From an uncultured Alphaproteobacteria bacterium (GTDB lineage: Bacteria; Pseudomonadota; Alphaproteobacteria; MPNO01; UBA830), in assembly GCA_913046035.1 (NCBI GenBank), contig CAJWSW010000011.1, positions 1 to 56,133 of the forward strand: a stretch of 56,133 nt of DNA, in the 5' to 3' direction. The position numbers and the translations under genes were made by a program. Under the pieces are notes generated by a model. It was not told the DNA's origin. It made no database searches and worked only from the letters and a program-made list of their open reading frames with translations. How positions within the stretch are numbered: the stretch's first letter is position 1; the number at the start of each line of letters is the position of its first letter. Of the stretch, positions 1 to 9,523 are shown piece by piece.

Positions 1-366
1 GGGCGAAAAAGGTATTCCTACACGAGCGAACAGCAGCCTCATGTAGTCATAAATTTCGGTTACGGTGCCGACTGTTGAACGTGGATTCCGCGACGTCGTC
101 TTTTGCTCAATTGAAATTGCCGGAGATAGGCCTTCGATAGAGTCGACGTCCGGTTTCTCCATTAGTTCCAGAAACTGCCGGGCATAAGCGGAGAGGCTTT
201 CGACATAACGTCTTTGTCCCTCCGCATAAATAGTATCAAATGCGAGTGTTGATTTCCCCGACCCTGACAAACCTGTGACAACGATTAACGAATCCCTCGG
301 GATATCGACGTCGATATTCTTAAGATTATTCTCGCGGGCACCGCGGACGACGATCTTCGATTGCAT
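1..366 (-). CDS. uvrA: UvrABC excinuclease subunit A, N-terminal part (runs off the window)
   Basis: This is the ATP-binding damage-recognition subunit of nucleotide excision repair. The reverse strand from the ATG at 366 reads about 122 residues without a stop to the window edge. It opens with the [10 protein letters not shown] signature (about residues 9-18), then the first Walker A GLSGSGKS (about 33-40), then the conserved stretches [18 protein letters not shown] and [12 protein letters not shown]. These match UvrA, whose full length is near 950 residues, so most of the gene lies outside the window. It is transcribed divergently from the dehydrogenase gene at 474. I found no convincing LexA box in the 107-base divergent gap. 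The assignment is certain from sequence; only the length is unknown. Confidence 0.96.
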   Translation of the reverse strand, partial: MQSKIVVRGARENNLKNIDVDIPRDSLIVVTGLSGSGKSTLAFDTIYAEGQRRYVESLSAYARQFLELMEKPDVDSIEGLSPAISIEQKTTSRNPRSTVGTVTEIYDYMRLLFARVGIPFSP

Positions 367-473
367 TGTAATTTTACGGCAAATAAAACGAACTGGATGT
401 CAGATAGAATAAAGCGCGGCGTTGCTCAAAGCGAGCACACAAAATGAGTTTTAAAGGAAAGGGTGTTTAACAT

Positions 474-1448
474 ATGAAAAAACTTGCAATCCTGGATGAC
501 TACCAGAATGTGGCAATGAAAATGGCTGACTGGACACCCCTAAAAGACGATGTCGAGATCACGGTTTTCAACGACCATTTGGCAGACGAGAATGCAATAG
601 CAAACCGCCTTGCCAATTTTGAAATTGTGATGGTAATGCGGGAGCGAACACCATTTCCTAGGTCGCTGATAGAGAAACTTCCAAAACTGGAGCATATCGT
701 AAGCAGTGGAATGCGTAATTTGTCTATCGATGTCGGTGCGGCGACAGAAAATGGCGTGATTTGTTCGGGCACGCCGTCACTTGGCTATCCAACGGCCGAG
801 TTAACCTGGGGGCTGATACATTCGCTTGCCCGCAATATCACTCTCGAAGATCGGGAAACAAGGTGCGGTTCGTGGCAGCGAACGCTTGGCATCGGTCTCC
901 GAGACAGGGTCCTCGGTATAATGGGGCTTGGGCGGATAGGATCCGACGTCGCTCGAGTGGGGATCGCAACTGGTATGCAGGTAATTGCCTGGTCCGAAAA
1001 CCTGACACAAGATCGCTGCGATGAAGTTGGCGCTCGTTTAGTTAGCAAAGATGAACTCCTAAAGCAGTCAGACTTCCTAACGATCCATCTGCTACTTAGT
1101 GAGCGAACCCGGGGTCTGCTGAAGGAACGCGATTTCGCGCTAATGAGGCAATCTGCATACCTGATCAATACCTCACGAGGACCTATTGTCGAAGAAGCCG
1201 CGTTAATAGATGCTCTGAAAAATAATCGAATTTCTGGCGCGGGCCTCGATGTTTTTGATATCGAACCGCTTCCAGACACACATCCGCTGCGTAGTATTTC
1301 AAATACAGTGATTATTCCACACCTCGGATATGCAACGATAGAAAACTATCGGAACTGGTATGGTGGAACAGTTGAAAACGTCCGGTCGTGGTTGGATGGA
1401 AAAATAATTAACCAAATGACGGGGCGCGATCCAACAAGACCAGGCTAA
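474..1448 (+). CDS. D-isomer-specific 2-hydroxyacid dehydrogenase family protein
   Basis: Predicted cytoplasmic NAD(P)-dependent oxidoreductase interconverting a 2-hydroxyacid and a 2-ketoacid; the substrate cannot be read from sequence. The 324-residue length is normal for the family. The Rossmann dinucleotide loop is GLGRIG at 151-156. The catalytic triad is visible: Arg235 in NTSRGP, Glu264 in DVFDIEP and His283 in IPHLGY. The ATG is preceded by a purine-rich AAGGAAAGGG at a suitable distance. The gene sits between uvrA and ssb, which are usually direct neighbours in alphaproteobacteria, so it looks inserted. It resembles the SerA-like group that lacks an ACT domain and could be a hydroxypyruvate/glyoxylate-type reductase. 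That is inference. Confidence 0.88.
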   Translation: MKKLAILDDYQNVAMKMADWTPLKDDVEITVFNDHLADENAIANRLANFEIVMVMRERTPFPRSLIEKLPKLEHIVSSGMRNLSIDVGAATENGVICSGTPSLGYPTAELTWGLIHSLARNITLEDRETRCGSWQRTLGIGLRDRVLGIMGLGRIGSDVARVGIATGMQVIAWSENLTQDRCDEVGARLVSKDELLKQSDFLTIHLLLSERTRGLLKERDFALMRQSAYLINTSRGPIVEEAALIDALKNNRISGAGLDVFDIEPLPDTHPLRSISNTVIIPHLGYATIENYRNWYGGTVENVRSWLDGKIINQMTGRDPTRPG

Positions 1449-1773
1449 TCTTGGAGTGTTCGTTTGCCTTTTAAATCCTCCTAAAACCTCTTTGTTACGA
1501 AACATCAGAGCTTACTCGCGGTTGTCGAATTGCGTTATCTAAAAGCAAAAATACTGTTTTTAAGCGAGCTCCCACCGGTGAGCCTTTTAAGGTATATCGG
1601 AGGGTAATCGGTGAAACTTGTTGAGGCTCCTGTTCCTGACAGTTGATATTTTGTCCACCGAAATTCTAGACAGATTCTTTATTCAACGTGGCACGTTGCG
1701 GACAGCTTGTTATGATATGGGCGGTGAAATCGTCATCCAAAATAATGTGTATGTTGAGACACTGGAGAAGGGC
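1449..1773. other. Intergenic region upstream of ssb
   Basis: This 325-base stretch holds no gene I can support. An open frame upstream of ssb begins at a TTG at 1618, but the conserved SSB start is at 1774 with its own ribosome binding site, so the upstream part is treated as leader. I searched for the alphaproteobacterial SOS motif GTTC-N7-GTTC and found only half sites. Confidence 0.5.
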
Positions 1774-2253
1774 ATGGCAGGAAGTGTAAACAAGGTAATT
1801 CTTATCGGAAATCTGGGCCGTGATCCGGAAATCCGACATACTAATGACGGGCGTCCTATTGCAAACCTGTCGATAGCAACTTCGGAGCAATGGCGAGACC
1901 GCAGTAGCGGTGAACGTAGGGAGAAGACCGAATGGCACCGCGTCGTGGTATTTGACGAAAAAATTTGCGAAGTCGCGCAGAAGTATCTTCAAAAGGGGTC
2001 CACAGTCTACTTGGAGGGATCACTCCAAACGCGCAAATGGACAGACCAACAGGGCGTCGAAAAATATACAACTGAGGTTGTTTTGCAGCGGTTCAGTGGG
2101 AAAATGACAATGTTAGGGTCACGCGGAGGCGGTGGCGAGATCGGAGACGACATGGGCAGTAATTATTCCGAGCAAGGCAGCCCTATGGATAGTAGCGACG
2201 CTTCTCCTGTTATCAGCGGTGCTGGAGACTTGGATGATGAAATCCCATTTTAA
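1774..2253 (+). CDS. ssb: Single-stranded DNA-binding protein
   Basis: Binds single-stranded DNA as a tetramer during replication, recombination and repair, and recruits partner proteins through its acidic tail. The 159-residue protein starts [15 protein letters not shown], the usual SSB beginning, and the ATG at 1774 follows GGAGAAGGGC. The N-terminal OB fold covers about residues 1-110. A Gly/Ser-rich linker leads to the C-terminal tip DLDDEIPF, which matches the canonical D-D-x-(I/L)-P-F interaction peptide. The frame stays open upstream to a TTG at 1618, but those 52 residues do not resemble SSB and I exclude them. The placement next to uvrA and gyrA is typical of alphaproteobacteria. Confidence 0.96.
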   Translation: MAGSVNKVILIGNLGRDPEIRHTNDGRPIANLSIATSEQWRDRSSGERREKTEWHRVVVFDEKICEVAQKYLQKGSTVYLEGSLQTRKWTDQQGVEKYTTEVVLQRFSGKMTMLGSRGGGGEIGDDMGSNYSEQGSPMDSSDASPVISGAGDLDDEIPF

Positions 2254-2619
2254 AAGTTCGTTGAGGCGTTGTTAAGCAGGTTGTTTTGTGTGAGCTGGAG
2301 ACGGTTCGGCGATCAAGTTTGATGTTGAATATCGCAAGAAAAGAACATTTTTGCGCAAAAAATGGTTTAAAAACAGCTCTGTGAGAATTAGTAAATTCAT
2401 TAAAAAATTCTGCTGTCATGATTCACGTCTAGCAGCGCCACAGCATCCTCATAGAGTTTCGCGGCCTACGACGCTTCTGATTATTTTCTAATATTTTTCA
2501 GCCATTTAGACCCAGGTATTTAAATTTCGAAATCTTGTTCGAATCAAGGCAAATCGCTAAAATATCGTATTGTTTTGTGGCTGAAATATTTGGCCGTTTT
2601 TACCCTGAAAGTCTGATTT
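2254..2619. other. Intergenic region between ssb and gyrA
   Basis: This 366-base, AT-rich stretch carries no gene or RNA that I recognise. It must contain the gyrA promoter, given its length and position, but I cannot point to a clear sigma-70 pair. A lone CTGTCATGA near 2413 resembles half a Pho box, but without a second half it is not called. Confidence 0.5.
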
Positions 2620-5448
2620 TTGGCTGAAGAATCCGTTCACCCGCCACCCACTGGGTCTGACATCGAGCAAGTTTCGATTGAGGACGAAATGCGGAAGTCA
2701 TACCTCGATTATGCGATGAGTGTGATCGTCAGCCGAGCATTACCGGATGTCCGTGACGGCCTAAAGCCTGTTCATCGTCGAATCCTGCACGTGATGAACG
2801 AGAGTAATTACGACTGGAACCGGCCGTACCGCAAATCGGCCCGCGTCGTTGGTGATGTAATGGGCCAGTACCATCCGCATGGTGATCAAGCAATATACGA
2901 TGCCATGGTGCGCATGGCCCAAGACTTCTCAATGCGACTGCCGCTCATTGATGGGCAGGGTAATTTTGGCTCCATGGACGGCGATCCGCCAGCAGCGATG
3001 CGGTATACGGAAGCGCGGCTAGAGCGAGTAGCACGTGAGTTACTTGATGATATAGACAAAGATACTGTCGATTTTCAGCCCAATTATGACGAAACAACAA
3101 AAGAGCCAACAGTTCTTCCGGCTAAATTCCCCAATCTATTGGTAAATGGTGGTGGCGGGATTGCGGTTGGTATGGCCACCAACATCCCACCGCACAATCT
3201 AGGTGAAGTTATCGATGCATGCTGTGCGCTAATAGATAATCCAAATGCCTCGATTGCTGATCTTATGGAGGTTATTCCCGGCCCTGATTTTCCGACGGGT
3301 GGCACCATCGTTGGTCGACAAGGTCTGACAAGTGCCTTCGAGACCGGACGAGGCTCGGTAGTAATGCGTGGAAAGGTCTCTATCGAGGAGATCCGCAAAG
3401 ACCGTGACGCGATAATTGTCTCGGAAATACCTTACCAAGTGAATAAGGCGCGTATGATCGAGCGCATAGCGGAAATGGTGCGCGACAAGAAAATCGAGGG
3501 AATTAGCGATCTTAGAGACGAGTCGGATCGAGAGGGCGTGCGGGTTGTTATCGAGATTAAGCGAGATGCCTTGGCAGAGGTCGTACTAAACCAACTCTAC
3601 AGGTACTCGCCACTTCAAACCAGTTTCGGCGTTAATACGCTCGCGCTTAATGGTAATAAGCCGCAACTACTGAACCTCAAGCAGATCCTCGAGGCATTCC
3701 TAGAGTTTCGCGAAGAGGTAATCCGTCGACGCACTGAATTTGATCTTTCAAAGGCCCGTGATCGCGCGCATGTATTAGTTGGCCTCGCAATCGCGGTTGC
3801 TAATATAGACGAAGTTATTGCCCTCATTCGTGGCGCCAAAGACCCTGTAGAGGCTCGCACCGGATTGATGGAGCGGGAATGGCAGGCGGAGGACGTAGCC
3901 TCACTGATAGAGTTGATCGACGATCCAAATCATTCAGTGGTTGGAGGGCGATATCGTCTTTCCGAGGCTCAGGCTCGTGCAATATTGGAACTGCGACTGC
4001 AACGGCTGACCGGTTTGGAGCGGGAAAAGATTGCCGAGGAATTGAGCGGGCTAGCATCAGAAATTGAGGACTATCTTGACATTTTGAGGTCTCGAGATCG
4101 CATACGCAGTATGATGCGAGATGAAATGCTCACTGTAAAAGAACAGTTTGCGACGCCGCGCCGGACTACTATCGAAGAGTCAGAACTTGAAACCGATATC
4201 GAAGACCTTATCCAAAAGGAGGATATGGTCGTCACGGTAAGTCACGCTGGTTACATAAAACGTGTTGCGTTATCAAGTTATCGGGCACAGCGCCGGGGTG
4301 GAAAAGGCCGCGCCGGAATGAGTACCCGTGACGAGGACTTTGTCAGCAATGTGTTTGTCTGTAATACACACACACCGGTACTTTTCTTTTCATCCCGCGG
4401 CATTGTATACAAACTAAAAGTTTACCGTCTCCCAGAGGGAAACCCTCAGGCGCGTGGAAAAGCGCTCATAAACCTTCTTCCTTTGGAGGAGGGAGAGACA
4501 ATCACCGCAGTCATGCCGATGCCTGAGGATGAAGGCGGCTGGGGTGAATTGTTCATACTGTTCGCTACAGCTTCCGGCGGCGTGCGACGCAATCGCTTAT
4601 CCGACTTCACAAATATTATGGCTAACGGAAAAATAGCAATGAAGCTGGATGATGGAGATCAGCTTATTGGTGTTAAGACGTGCAAAGAAGACCAAGATGT
4701 TTTACTGGCCGCTGACAGCGGAAAGAGCATTCGTTTTCCTGTGACTGAGGTGCGTGTATTTTCGGGGCGGACATCAACAGGTGTTAGAGGCATAAGGCTT
4801 CTAGACGGCCAAAAGATCGTTTCAATGACAATGCTGACCCATATCGAGCAAGGCACGGACATTCGAGATGCTTATTTGCGGATGTCAAAGGCTCGCCGTC
4901 GTCAGGAGGGTGATGAAGACACAATTGGCATGGAGGATGTTACATCCAGTGAAGCCGATGAAAGCGACAACATTACACTATCTGATGAACAGTTTGAAAA
5001 GCTGGCCTCGTCTGAAGAATTTATATTAACAGTTACTGAAAACGGTTACGGCAAAAGAACATCGGCTTTTGAGTATCGAACTACCAAGCGAGGTGGTCAG
5101 GGCGTCGTCAATATTACAACAGCCGGACGTAACGGTGCAGTGGTGGCTTCATTTCCTGTCGAAGACAGTGACCAAATGATGCTGGTGACAAACGGCGGTA
5201 AAATAATCCGAAGTCCAGTGGCTGATATCCGAATTGCCGGCCGTTCAACTCAAGGCGTAACGCTGTTTGACACTGCCGACGATGAAAAGGTTGTTTCAGT
5301 TGCACACCTCAAGGAAACCGAAGAAAACCCCGAAGGCAAAAAAGTGGATGTCGGAGAGACCGACGAAGACGATGCGGAAATCTTAGCCGGTGTGGATGAA
5401 GTTGAAGGAACCCGCGGAGAAGTGGACGACAGCGCCGAGGGGGCGTAA
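2620..5448 (+). CDS. gyrA: DNA gyrase subunit A
   Basis: Breakage-reunion subunit of DNA gyrase, which introduces negative supercoils with GyrB. The 942-residue protein begins at a TTG; an in-frame stop lies just upstream and the conserved [20 protein letters not shown] follows at about residue 21, so this start is well supported. Catalytic Tyr129 lies in [10 protein letters not shown] (E. coli Tyr122). The GyrA box QRRGGKG is present and begins the C-terminal beta-pinwheel. The quinolone pocket reads [12 protein letters not shown]: the E. coli Ser83 position is Gln90, while Asp94 (E. coli Asp87) is kept. The C-terminal tail is acidic. The gene is followed 34 bases later by coaD. Confidence 0.98.
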   Translation: MAEESVHPPPTGSDIEQVSIEDEMRKSYLDYAMSVIVSRALPDVRDGLKPVHRRILHVMNESNYDWNRPYRKSARVVGDVMGQYHPHGDQAIYDAMVRMAQDFSMRLPLIDGQGNFGSMDGDPPAAMRYTEARLERVARELLDDIDKDTVDFQPNYDETTKEPTVLPAKFPNLLVNGGGGIAVGMATNIPPHNLGEVIDACCALIDNPNASIADLMEVIPGPDFPTGGTIVGRQGLTSAFETGRGSVVMRGKVSIEEIRKDRDAIIVSEIPYQVNKARMIERIAEMVRDKKIEGISDLRDESDREGVRVVIEIKRDALAEVVLNQLYRYSPLQTSFGVNTLALNGNKPQLLNLKQILEAFLEFREEVIRRRTEFDLSKARDRAHVLVGLAIAVANIDEVIALIRGAKDPVEARTGLMEREWQAEDVASLIELIDDPNHSVVGGRYRLSEAQARAILELRLQRLTGLEREKIAEELSGLASEIEDYLDILRSRDRIRSMMRDEMLTVKEQFATPRRTTIEESELETDIEDLIQKEDMVVTVSHAGYIKRVALSSYRAQRRGGKGRAGMSTRDEDFVSNVFVCNTHTPVLFFSSRGIVYKLKVYRLPEGNPQARGKALINLLPLEEGETITAVMPMPEDEGGWGELFILFATASGGVRRNRLSDFTNIMANGKIAMKLDDGDQLIGVKTCKEDQDVLLAADSGKSIRFPVTEVRVFSGRTSTGVRGIRLLDGQKIVSMTMLTHIEQGTDIRDAYLRMSKARRRQEGDEDTIGMEDVTSSEADESDNITLSDEQFEKLASSEEFILTVTENGYGKRTSAFEYRTTKRGGQGVVNITTAGRNGAVVASFPVEDSDQMMLVTNGGKIIRSPVADIRIAGRSTQGVTLFDTADDEKVVSVAHLKETEENPEGKKVDVGETDEDDAEILAGVDEVEGTRGEVDDSAEGA

Positions 5449-5482
5449 AACGCCGTCAATCGGGTAATCTGAGGGCGGAAAA

Positions 5483-5998
5483 ATGGCATCAAAAAAGATT
5501 GGTATATATCCCGGAACTTTTGACCCGATTACTCACGGGCATACTGACATCATAGGTCGAGCTGCTCGACTTCTTGACAGACTTGTTGTCGGTGTCGCTA
5601 TAAACCCCGGGAAAGGTCCGATTTTTGACATCGATGAACGGGTAAGTTTGGTGCAGGACGAAATTAGCCATCTCGAAAACGGCATTGGAGAACGGATAGA
5701 TGTTCAGCCGTTTTCCGGGCTTTTGATTGATTTCGCGCGTGATGTAAATGCAACTGTAATCGTTCGCGGACTTAGAGCGGTTTCCGATTTTGATTACGAA
5801 TTTCAAATGGCAAGCATGAACGCTAAAATGGCGCCTTCGGTAGAGACCGTCTGTCTTATGGCATCGGATAAATATCACTTCATTGCATCAAGTTTGGTAA
5901 AGGAGATCGCTAAGTTGGGAGGCGATGTAACACAGTTTGTTTCCCCGAGGGTTTCTAAGCGTTTGAACGAACGCCTAAACGACCCCAAAACGCCGTAA
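5483..5998 (+). CDS. coaD: Phosphopantetheine adenylyltransferase
   Basis: Catalyses the penultimate step of coenzyme A synthesis, 4'-phosphopantetheine plus ATP to dephospho-CoA plus pyrophosphate, in the cytosol. The 171-residue length is normal. The nucleotidyltransferase motif THGH is at residues 17-20 within GIYPGTFDPITHGHTDI. The downstream conserved segment is VIVRGLRAVSDFDYEFQMA, and the ISSx-type segment is present as IASSLVKEIA. The ATG is preceded by GAGGGCGG. It lies 34 bases after gyrA on the same strand, an arrangement common in alphaproteobacteria, and is probably co-transcribed with it. Nothing about the gene is unusual. Confidence 0.96.
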   Translation: MASKKIGIYPGTFDPITHGHTDIIGRAARLLDRLVVGVAINPGKGPIFDIDERVSLVQDEISHLENGIGERIDVQPFSGLLIDFARDVNATVIVRGLRAVSDFDYEFQMASMNAKMAPSVETVCLMASDKYHFIASSLVKEIAKLGGDVTQFVSPRVSKRLNERLNDPKTP

Positions 5999-6063
5999 TT
6001 AATAGGATTGTGTTGACCGGTCATTAGCAGCTACTTATGGTTGAAGTGTTAATTCGATATTTA

Positions 6064-6139
6064 GCGCCCTTAGCTCAGGTGGTAGAGCAACTGACTTTTA
6101 ATCAGTGGGTCGCAGGTTCGAGTCCTGCAGGGCGCACCA
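6064..6139 (+). tRNA. tRNA-Lys (anticodon UUU)
   Basis: A complete 76-base cloverleaf with encoded CCA. The acceptor stem pairs GCGCCCT (6064-6070) with AGGGCGC (6129-6135), followed by discriminator A and CCA. The D arm contains AGCTCAGGTGGTAGAGC. The anticodon stem CTGA/TCAG encloses loop CTTTTAA, giving anticodon UUU for lysine. The T arm contains GGTTCGAGTCC. It follows coaD directly and precedes the selenoprotein candidate. Confidence 0.97.
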
Positions 6140-6390
6140 TTTAAAATAAAACACTTAGGCGGATAGGCCTTCGCCAAATTGCCCCTGACGGACGACAAGT
6201 CGGTTCACTGGGAGACAAAATCTGCTACCTTCATTTTTGTTCTGCCCAGCGAAAAACTCTTCTAGCTCGCGCAACATTTGATTTTGACTAAGCTGCTATT
6301 TTTATTTTTTAAATAACGAAAATTAGCTATAGAAGGTTGTATCGATAGGATCTCAATTTTCGCCGCAGTGAAATATATGAGGAAATGCGT

Positions 6391-6801
6391 ATGAAGAGAT
6401 ATTTAATAGCCCTTTTCGCCCTGCTATCGTTCGTTTTCTCTGGGATAACCAAAGCGCAAGCTGATGAATGGATTACTTACAAACCGGGTGTTGTAAAATC
6501 AGCTGTTGCGAGTGGAGATCCTGCGTTGTTGTTCTATAGGACTACCTGGTGAGGCACTTGTGTACGCCAGGGTCGCGTACTGAAAAAGCTCCGTGAGAGC
6601 TTTCCAGCATACAACGAAAAAATCACCTTTATTTTGATCGATTGGGATCTTCACAAAGATGGGCGTGTGACCACTAGCAGAAAAATTCCGAGAAGGTCCA
6701 CTATGGTTTTGATTAAGGGTAGCAGAGAGGTAGGGCGCCTAATTGGTAAAACCGATGAGGGGAGTATTAAGGCTTTTCTCAATAAAGCATTGGCAAACTA
6801 A
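6391..6801 (+). CDS. Periplasmic thioredoxin-like selenoprotein (in-frame TGA at 6550-6552 read as selenocysteine)
   Basis: Reading through one in-frame TGA gives a 136-residue protein. It has a signal peptide (residues 1-24, ending in KAQA) and a thioredoxin fold. The TGA is codon 54 in the context ALLFYRTTW-U-GTCVRQ, exactly where thioredoxins have the first Cys of WCxxC; Cys57 is the resolving Cys. Downstream residues fit the fold without interruption: ITFILIDWD as a central strand, then IPRRSTMVLIKG and EVGRLIG, ending at a TAA. The usual cis-Pro position appears to be Ser in RRSTMVL, as in other periplasmic relatives I know. GAGGA at 6379-6383 serves the ATG at 6391; an in-frame ATG at 6385 is an alternative. 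A SECIS-like hairpin follows the TGA. The likely role is thiol-disulfide or peroxide chemistry in the periplasm. A point mutation or sequencing error in a Cys codon is the main alternative. Confidence 0.85.
6553..6592 (+). promoter_or_regulatory. Candidate bacterial SECIS element
   Basis: Immediately 3' of the TGA (6550-6552) the RNA can fold a perfect six-base-pair stem, GTACGC (6562-6567) with GCGTAC (6575-6580). The loop is CAGGGTC (6568-6574). Bacterial SECIS elements that bind SelB lie just downstream of UGA and carry a G-G-U-type apical loop; the loop here contains GGGU, about 17 bases after the UGA. A lower stem is possible between GG-CUU (6553-6559) and AAG-CC (6586-6592). The fit to the E. 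coli fdhF hairpin is in layout, not in detailed sequence. Confidence 0.72.
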
Positions 6802-7038
6802 ATACCTTCTATTTAATTGATCAAACAAAACCGGCTTTAGGTCCATTATTCTTGGTAGTTTTAACAGGACATGTAGGCTTGTTAAGCGAAGCCCATCAGA
6901 CGTTGGTAGTGAGCCTGAGTGATAACTTTTCTAATATTTCCGTAGCCCGTAACGCCCTCTCGACACCAAGCCGTCATAGGGTAAGATAGGTGAGATAAAT
7001 AGGGTATACGCGAATTTGCGTATTTCATTGGTGTTTGG

Positions 7039-8331
7039 ATGAGGTCACCTGCGGCACGCTTTGTAAGCCGACTAACAAACAACACACTGGCTCTGGTCTT
7101 GGCGGGAGGGCGCGGTGAACGTTTGGGTGTCCTTACTGATTGGCGCACTAAACCTGCGGTGCCGTTCGGCGGTAAATTCCGGATTATAGATTTCACGCTT
7201 TCAAACTGTATGCATTCCGGCATTAACAAAATCTGCGTTCTAACGCAGTACAAGTCACATTCACTTATTCAACACCTGATACAAGGCTGGACAAAACTCA
7301 ATTCTGAGCGTGGTGAGTTCCTCGATATAATCCCGGCACAACAATGGACTGACGACGAAACCTGGTTTCAGGGGACCGCGGATGCGGTTTACCAGTCCCT
7401 TGATATTATCGAAGGGCATGGGCCCGACTACGTAATTATTTTGGCGGGTGACCATATTTACAATATGGATTACGGCGAAATGCTGGCCCAACACGTAAAT
7501 ACACGCGCTGACTTCTCAGTCGCCTGCATAAGTATCGATAAGGAGCTTGCAGCAGGTCAGTACGGAGTTATGGAGGTCGATGGGAGCGGTCGGATTATCG
7601 GTTTTGAGGAAAAGCCAGAAAATCCGAAAACCGTACCCGGCCAAGACGATAAAGTTTTAGCCAGCATGGGAATTTATGTGGTTTCGCAATCGTATCTGGC
7701 GGCGCGTTTGCGTGACGATGCCGATCTTCAGGGGTCAAGTCACGATTTTGGCCGCGATATTATTCCTGAAGGGCTAAAACGTGGGGATCATTTTCAAGCG
7801 CACGAGTTTCGCAATCCAAATGATGAGCAAACACCATATTGGCGGGATGTAGGAACTATAGATGCCTATTATGAAGCTAATATGGAGCTTATTTCCACGA
7901 ACCCGCCGTTGAACCTTTACGATCCCGATTGGTCTACAGTAACGCACCAGCCGCAACTACCGCCGGCTTTGTTTAAAGGCGGCGGCGATATTCGCCGGAT
8001 TGACTCATCAATGGTCAGTGGTGGTTGTGTGATTGTAAATTCAGAACTTTCTAATTCGCTTTTATTTTCCAGCGTGCGCGTGGATAACGGATGTATATTA
8101 GAGGGCGTATTAGCGCTCCCCGGGTGCGAAATCGGGGCGGGGTCTAAGCTGAGGAATGTAATCCTGGATAACCGATGCGAGGTGCCACCCGGCACTATAA
8201 TCGGCGAAGACCGGAGCGCTGACGCTCAAAGGTTTGATATTACCGATGATGGCATTGTTATGGTTAACCGGCGAATGCTCGGGCAACGTGAAACCTATAT
8301 GCCAGGACAGCACTTGCCTCCCATGCCCTAA
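7039..8331 (+). CDS. glgC: Glucose-1-phosphate adenylyltransferase (ADP-glucose pyrophosphorylase)
   Basis: Makes ADP-glucose from glucose 1-phosphate and ATP, the activated donor for glycogen or related glucosides. The 430-residue length fits GlgC. The N-terminal nucleotidyltransferase motif is LALVLAGGRGERLGVLTD (about residues 18-35), followed by KPAVPFGGKFRIIDFTLSN. The metal/substrate segment VIILAGDHIYNMDY and the substrate loop GFEEKPENPK are present. A C-terminal left-handed beta-helix of hexapeptide repeats covers roughly residues 300-400. No glgA, glgB or glgP is in the window. The nearby sucrose-synthase-like enzyme is a possible user of the ADP-glucose, which is inference. It converges with the HIT gene 27 bases away. 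Confidence 0.95.
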   Translation: MRSPAARFVSRLTNNTLALVLAGGRGERLGVLTDWRTKPAVPFGGKFRIIDFTLSNCMHSGINKICVLTQYKSHSLIQHLIQGWTKLNSERGEFLDIIPAQQWTDDETWFQGTADAVYQSLDIIEGHGPDYVIILAGDHIYNMDYGEMLAQHVNTRADFSVACISIDKELAAGQYGVMEVDGSGRIIGFEEKPENPKTVPGQDDKVLASMGIYVVSQSYLAARLRDDADLQGSSHDFGRDIIPEGLKRGDHFQAHEFRNPNDEQTPYWRDVGTIDAYYEANMELISTNPPLNLYDPDWSTVTHQPQLPPALFKGGGDIRRIDSSMVSGGCVIVNSELSNSLLFSSVRVDNGCILEGVLALPGCEIGAGSKLRNVILDNRCEVPPGTIIGEDRSADAQRFDITDDGIVMVNRRMLGQRETYMPGQHLPPMP

Positions 8332-8358
8332 TTTGAATGATACCGCTATATCTGGATA

Positions 8359-9390
8359 TTAATTCAATGGCGCACAAACAGCCGAAAGGGCGTCTTCTAT
8401 AAAGCCATAATCGACAATACCGTTCTCAACCAATGCGCATTCCTCCTCGCTCGCAAGCACCAGTTCGCCAAGGATTTCTAATCCGCCGACGATCCCTTTA
8501 TCTCCATTCCAAAACTGCCGATCCCGACGGCGGGGCACAAAATAAAGAACAATGTCGCCACTATTCGGAGACCCCGTAGCAATGAAATTACAAGTCAAGA
8601 AATTACGGTCGATAACGTTTTCGTCTGCCCATGTACGGACCCAGACATCTGCTTCTGAAACAATATTCTTAAATTCGCCCCGCCAACGGACCACGCTTAT
8701 CGGATAATTGGTAATCATTTCCGGCGTGCCATTACCGTCTGACAATTCGAATGAGCGTTGCTCAAGCGGAAACAACGGGTCCTCCGGAATACGCTGAAAG
8801 AACTGAAAATGAAGGTGTTCCGGGATTGAGGCACCTGCACCAACCCCATTATAGAAACCAATGTGATTGGGTAGGCGTTGCGCGGTCTCGCAAAGATCGG
8901 ACAGAATTCGATTGAGCTCTAGGCCCTCACGGTCATCAGCAAATAGTTTAAACGCCTGGGGTATATGTTTGCGGGCTGCAACGACCACATGATTTGGGAG
9001 TAATGGGAACGGGTTCATCCATGCATTATAAATATCGTTTGAGGTGGTGATTTCAAAACCGAATTGACGCTGGTTTTGCTGCCATCGAATATTTTCACGG
9101 CAGAGAAAACAACCATCGTTAAAACGTTCTTCACCGGGGGGTGGTGTTTTTATTCCTGCACCACCTTTGCGGCGGGCACGCTTTGGATTTACTTGAGCCC
9201 GAAAGTTTAATGCACCATTTTGGGGATCCTTAAAGACAAGGCGCTTTACCTCTTGAAGATCATCTTGAATGAAACCGCATTTGCGTTGGTGTTTTTCAAG
9301 ACCCGCCAGCGCTGCACTCAAACCGCCGGATTCTGTCTCTTTGAACCTCAATTCAGCGTTTAAATTAGACCATAACAGATCGTAATCCAT
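8359..9390 (-). CDS. HIT-superfamily nucleotidylyltransferase/phosphorylase (DUF4922/GalT/VTC2-like)
   Basis: This 343-residue soluble protein carries the HIT transferase motif H-L-H-F-Q at 192-196. The second His (194) would be the nucleotidylated residue. Gln at the last position is typical of transferases/phosphorylases such as GalT and Ap4A phosphorylase rather than HIT hydrolases. A CFLC pair at 94-97 may bind zinc. The central segment NAWMNPFPLLPNHVVVAARKH is the usual HIT strand pattern. It resembles the group with plant GDP-galactose phosphorylase and DUF4922 proteins. It lies divergent from the kinase-glycosyltransferase pair and converges with glgC, so an ADP-sugar or NDP-hexose substrate is plausible. 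The substrate is unknown. Confidence 0.75.
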   Translation of the reverse strand: MDYDLLWSNLNAELRFKETESGGLSAALAGLEKHQRKCGFIQDDLQEVKRLVFKDPQNGALNFRAQVNPKRARRKGGAGIKTPPPGEERFNDGCFLCRENIRWQQNQRQFGFEITTSNDIYNAWMNPFPLLPNHVVVAARKHIPQAFKLFADDREGLELNRILSDLCETAQRLPNHIGFYNGVGAGASIPEHLHFQFFQRIPEDPLFPLEQRSFELSDGNGTPEMITNYPISVVRWRGEFKNIVSEADVWVRTWADENVIDRNFLTCNFIATGSPNSGDIVLYFVPRRRDRQFWNGDKGIVGGLEILGELVLASEEECALVENGIVDYGFIEDALSAVCAPLN

Positions 9391-9523
9391 GTTCTCCCTA
9401 ATATACTATTTTTACGTCATTTACTAAATTATGCATTGCTTTTGCGATGTTTTATCTGGCATTGATCCTGTTTAATTGAGTTAAGACAATTTCTTTTAAT
9501 CCCACAATATCATAGGCAAAATT

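Noticed and set aside
367-473. Possible LexA/SOS box in the uvrA divergent region
   Set aside because: GTTCGTTTTATTTGC on the minus strand matches only part of GTTC-N7-GTTC, with two mismatches in the second half site.
2413-2421. Single Pho-box half site CTGTCATGA upstream of gyrA
   Set aside because: No second repeat 11 bases away and no phosphate-related gene next to it.
6550-6552. TGA as a true stop or pseudogene mark
   Set aside because: The exact alignment to the catalytic Cys, the intact downstream fold and the SECIS-like hairpin make recoding more likely, although sequencing error cannot be excluded.
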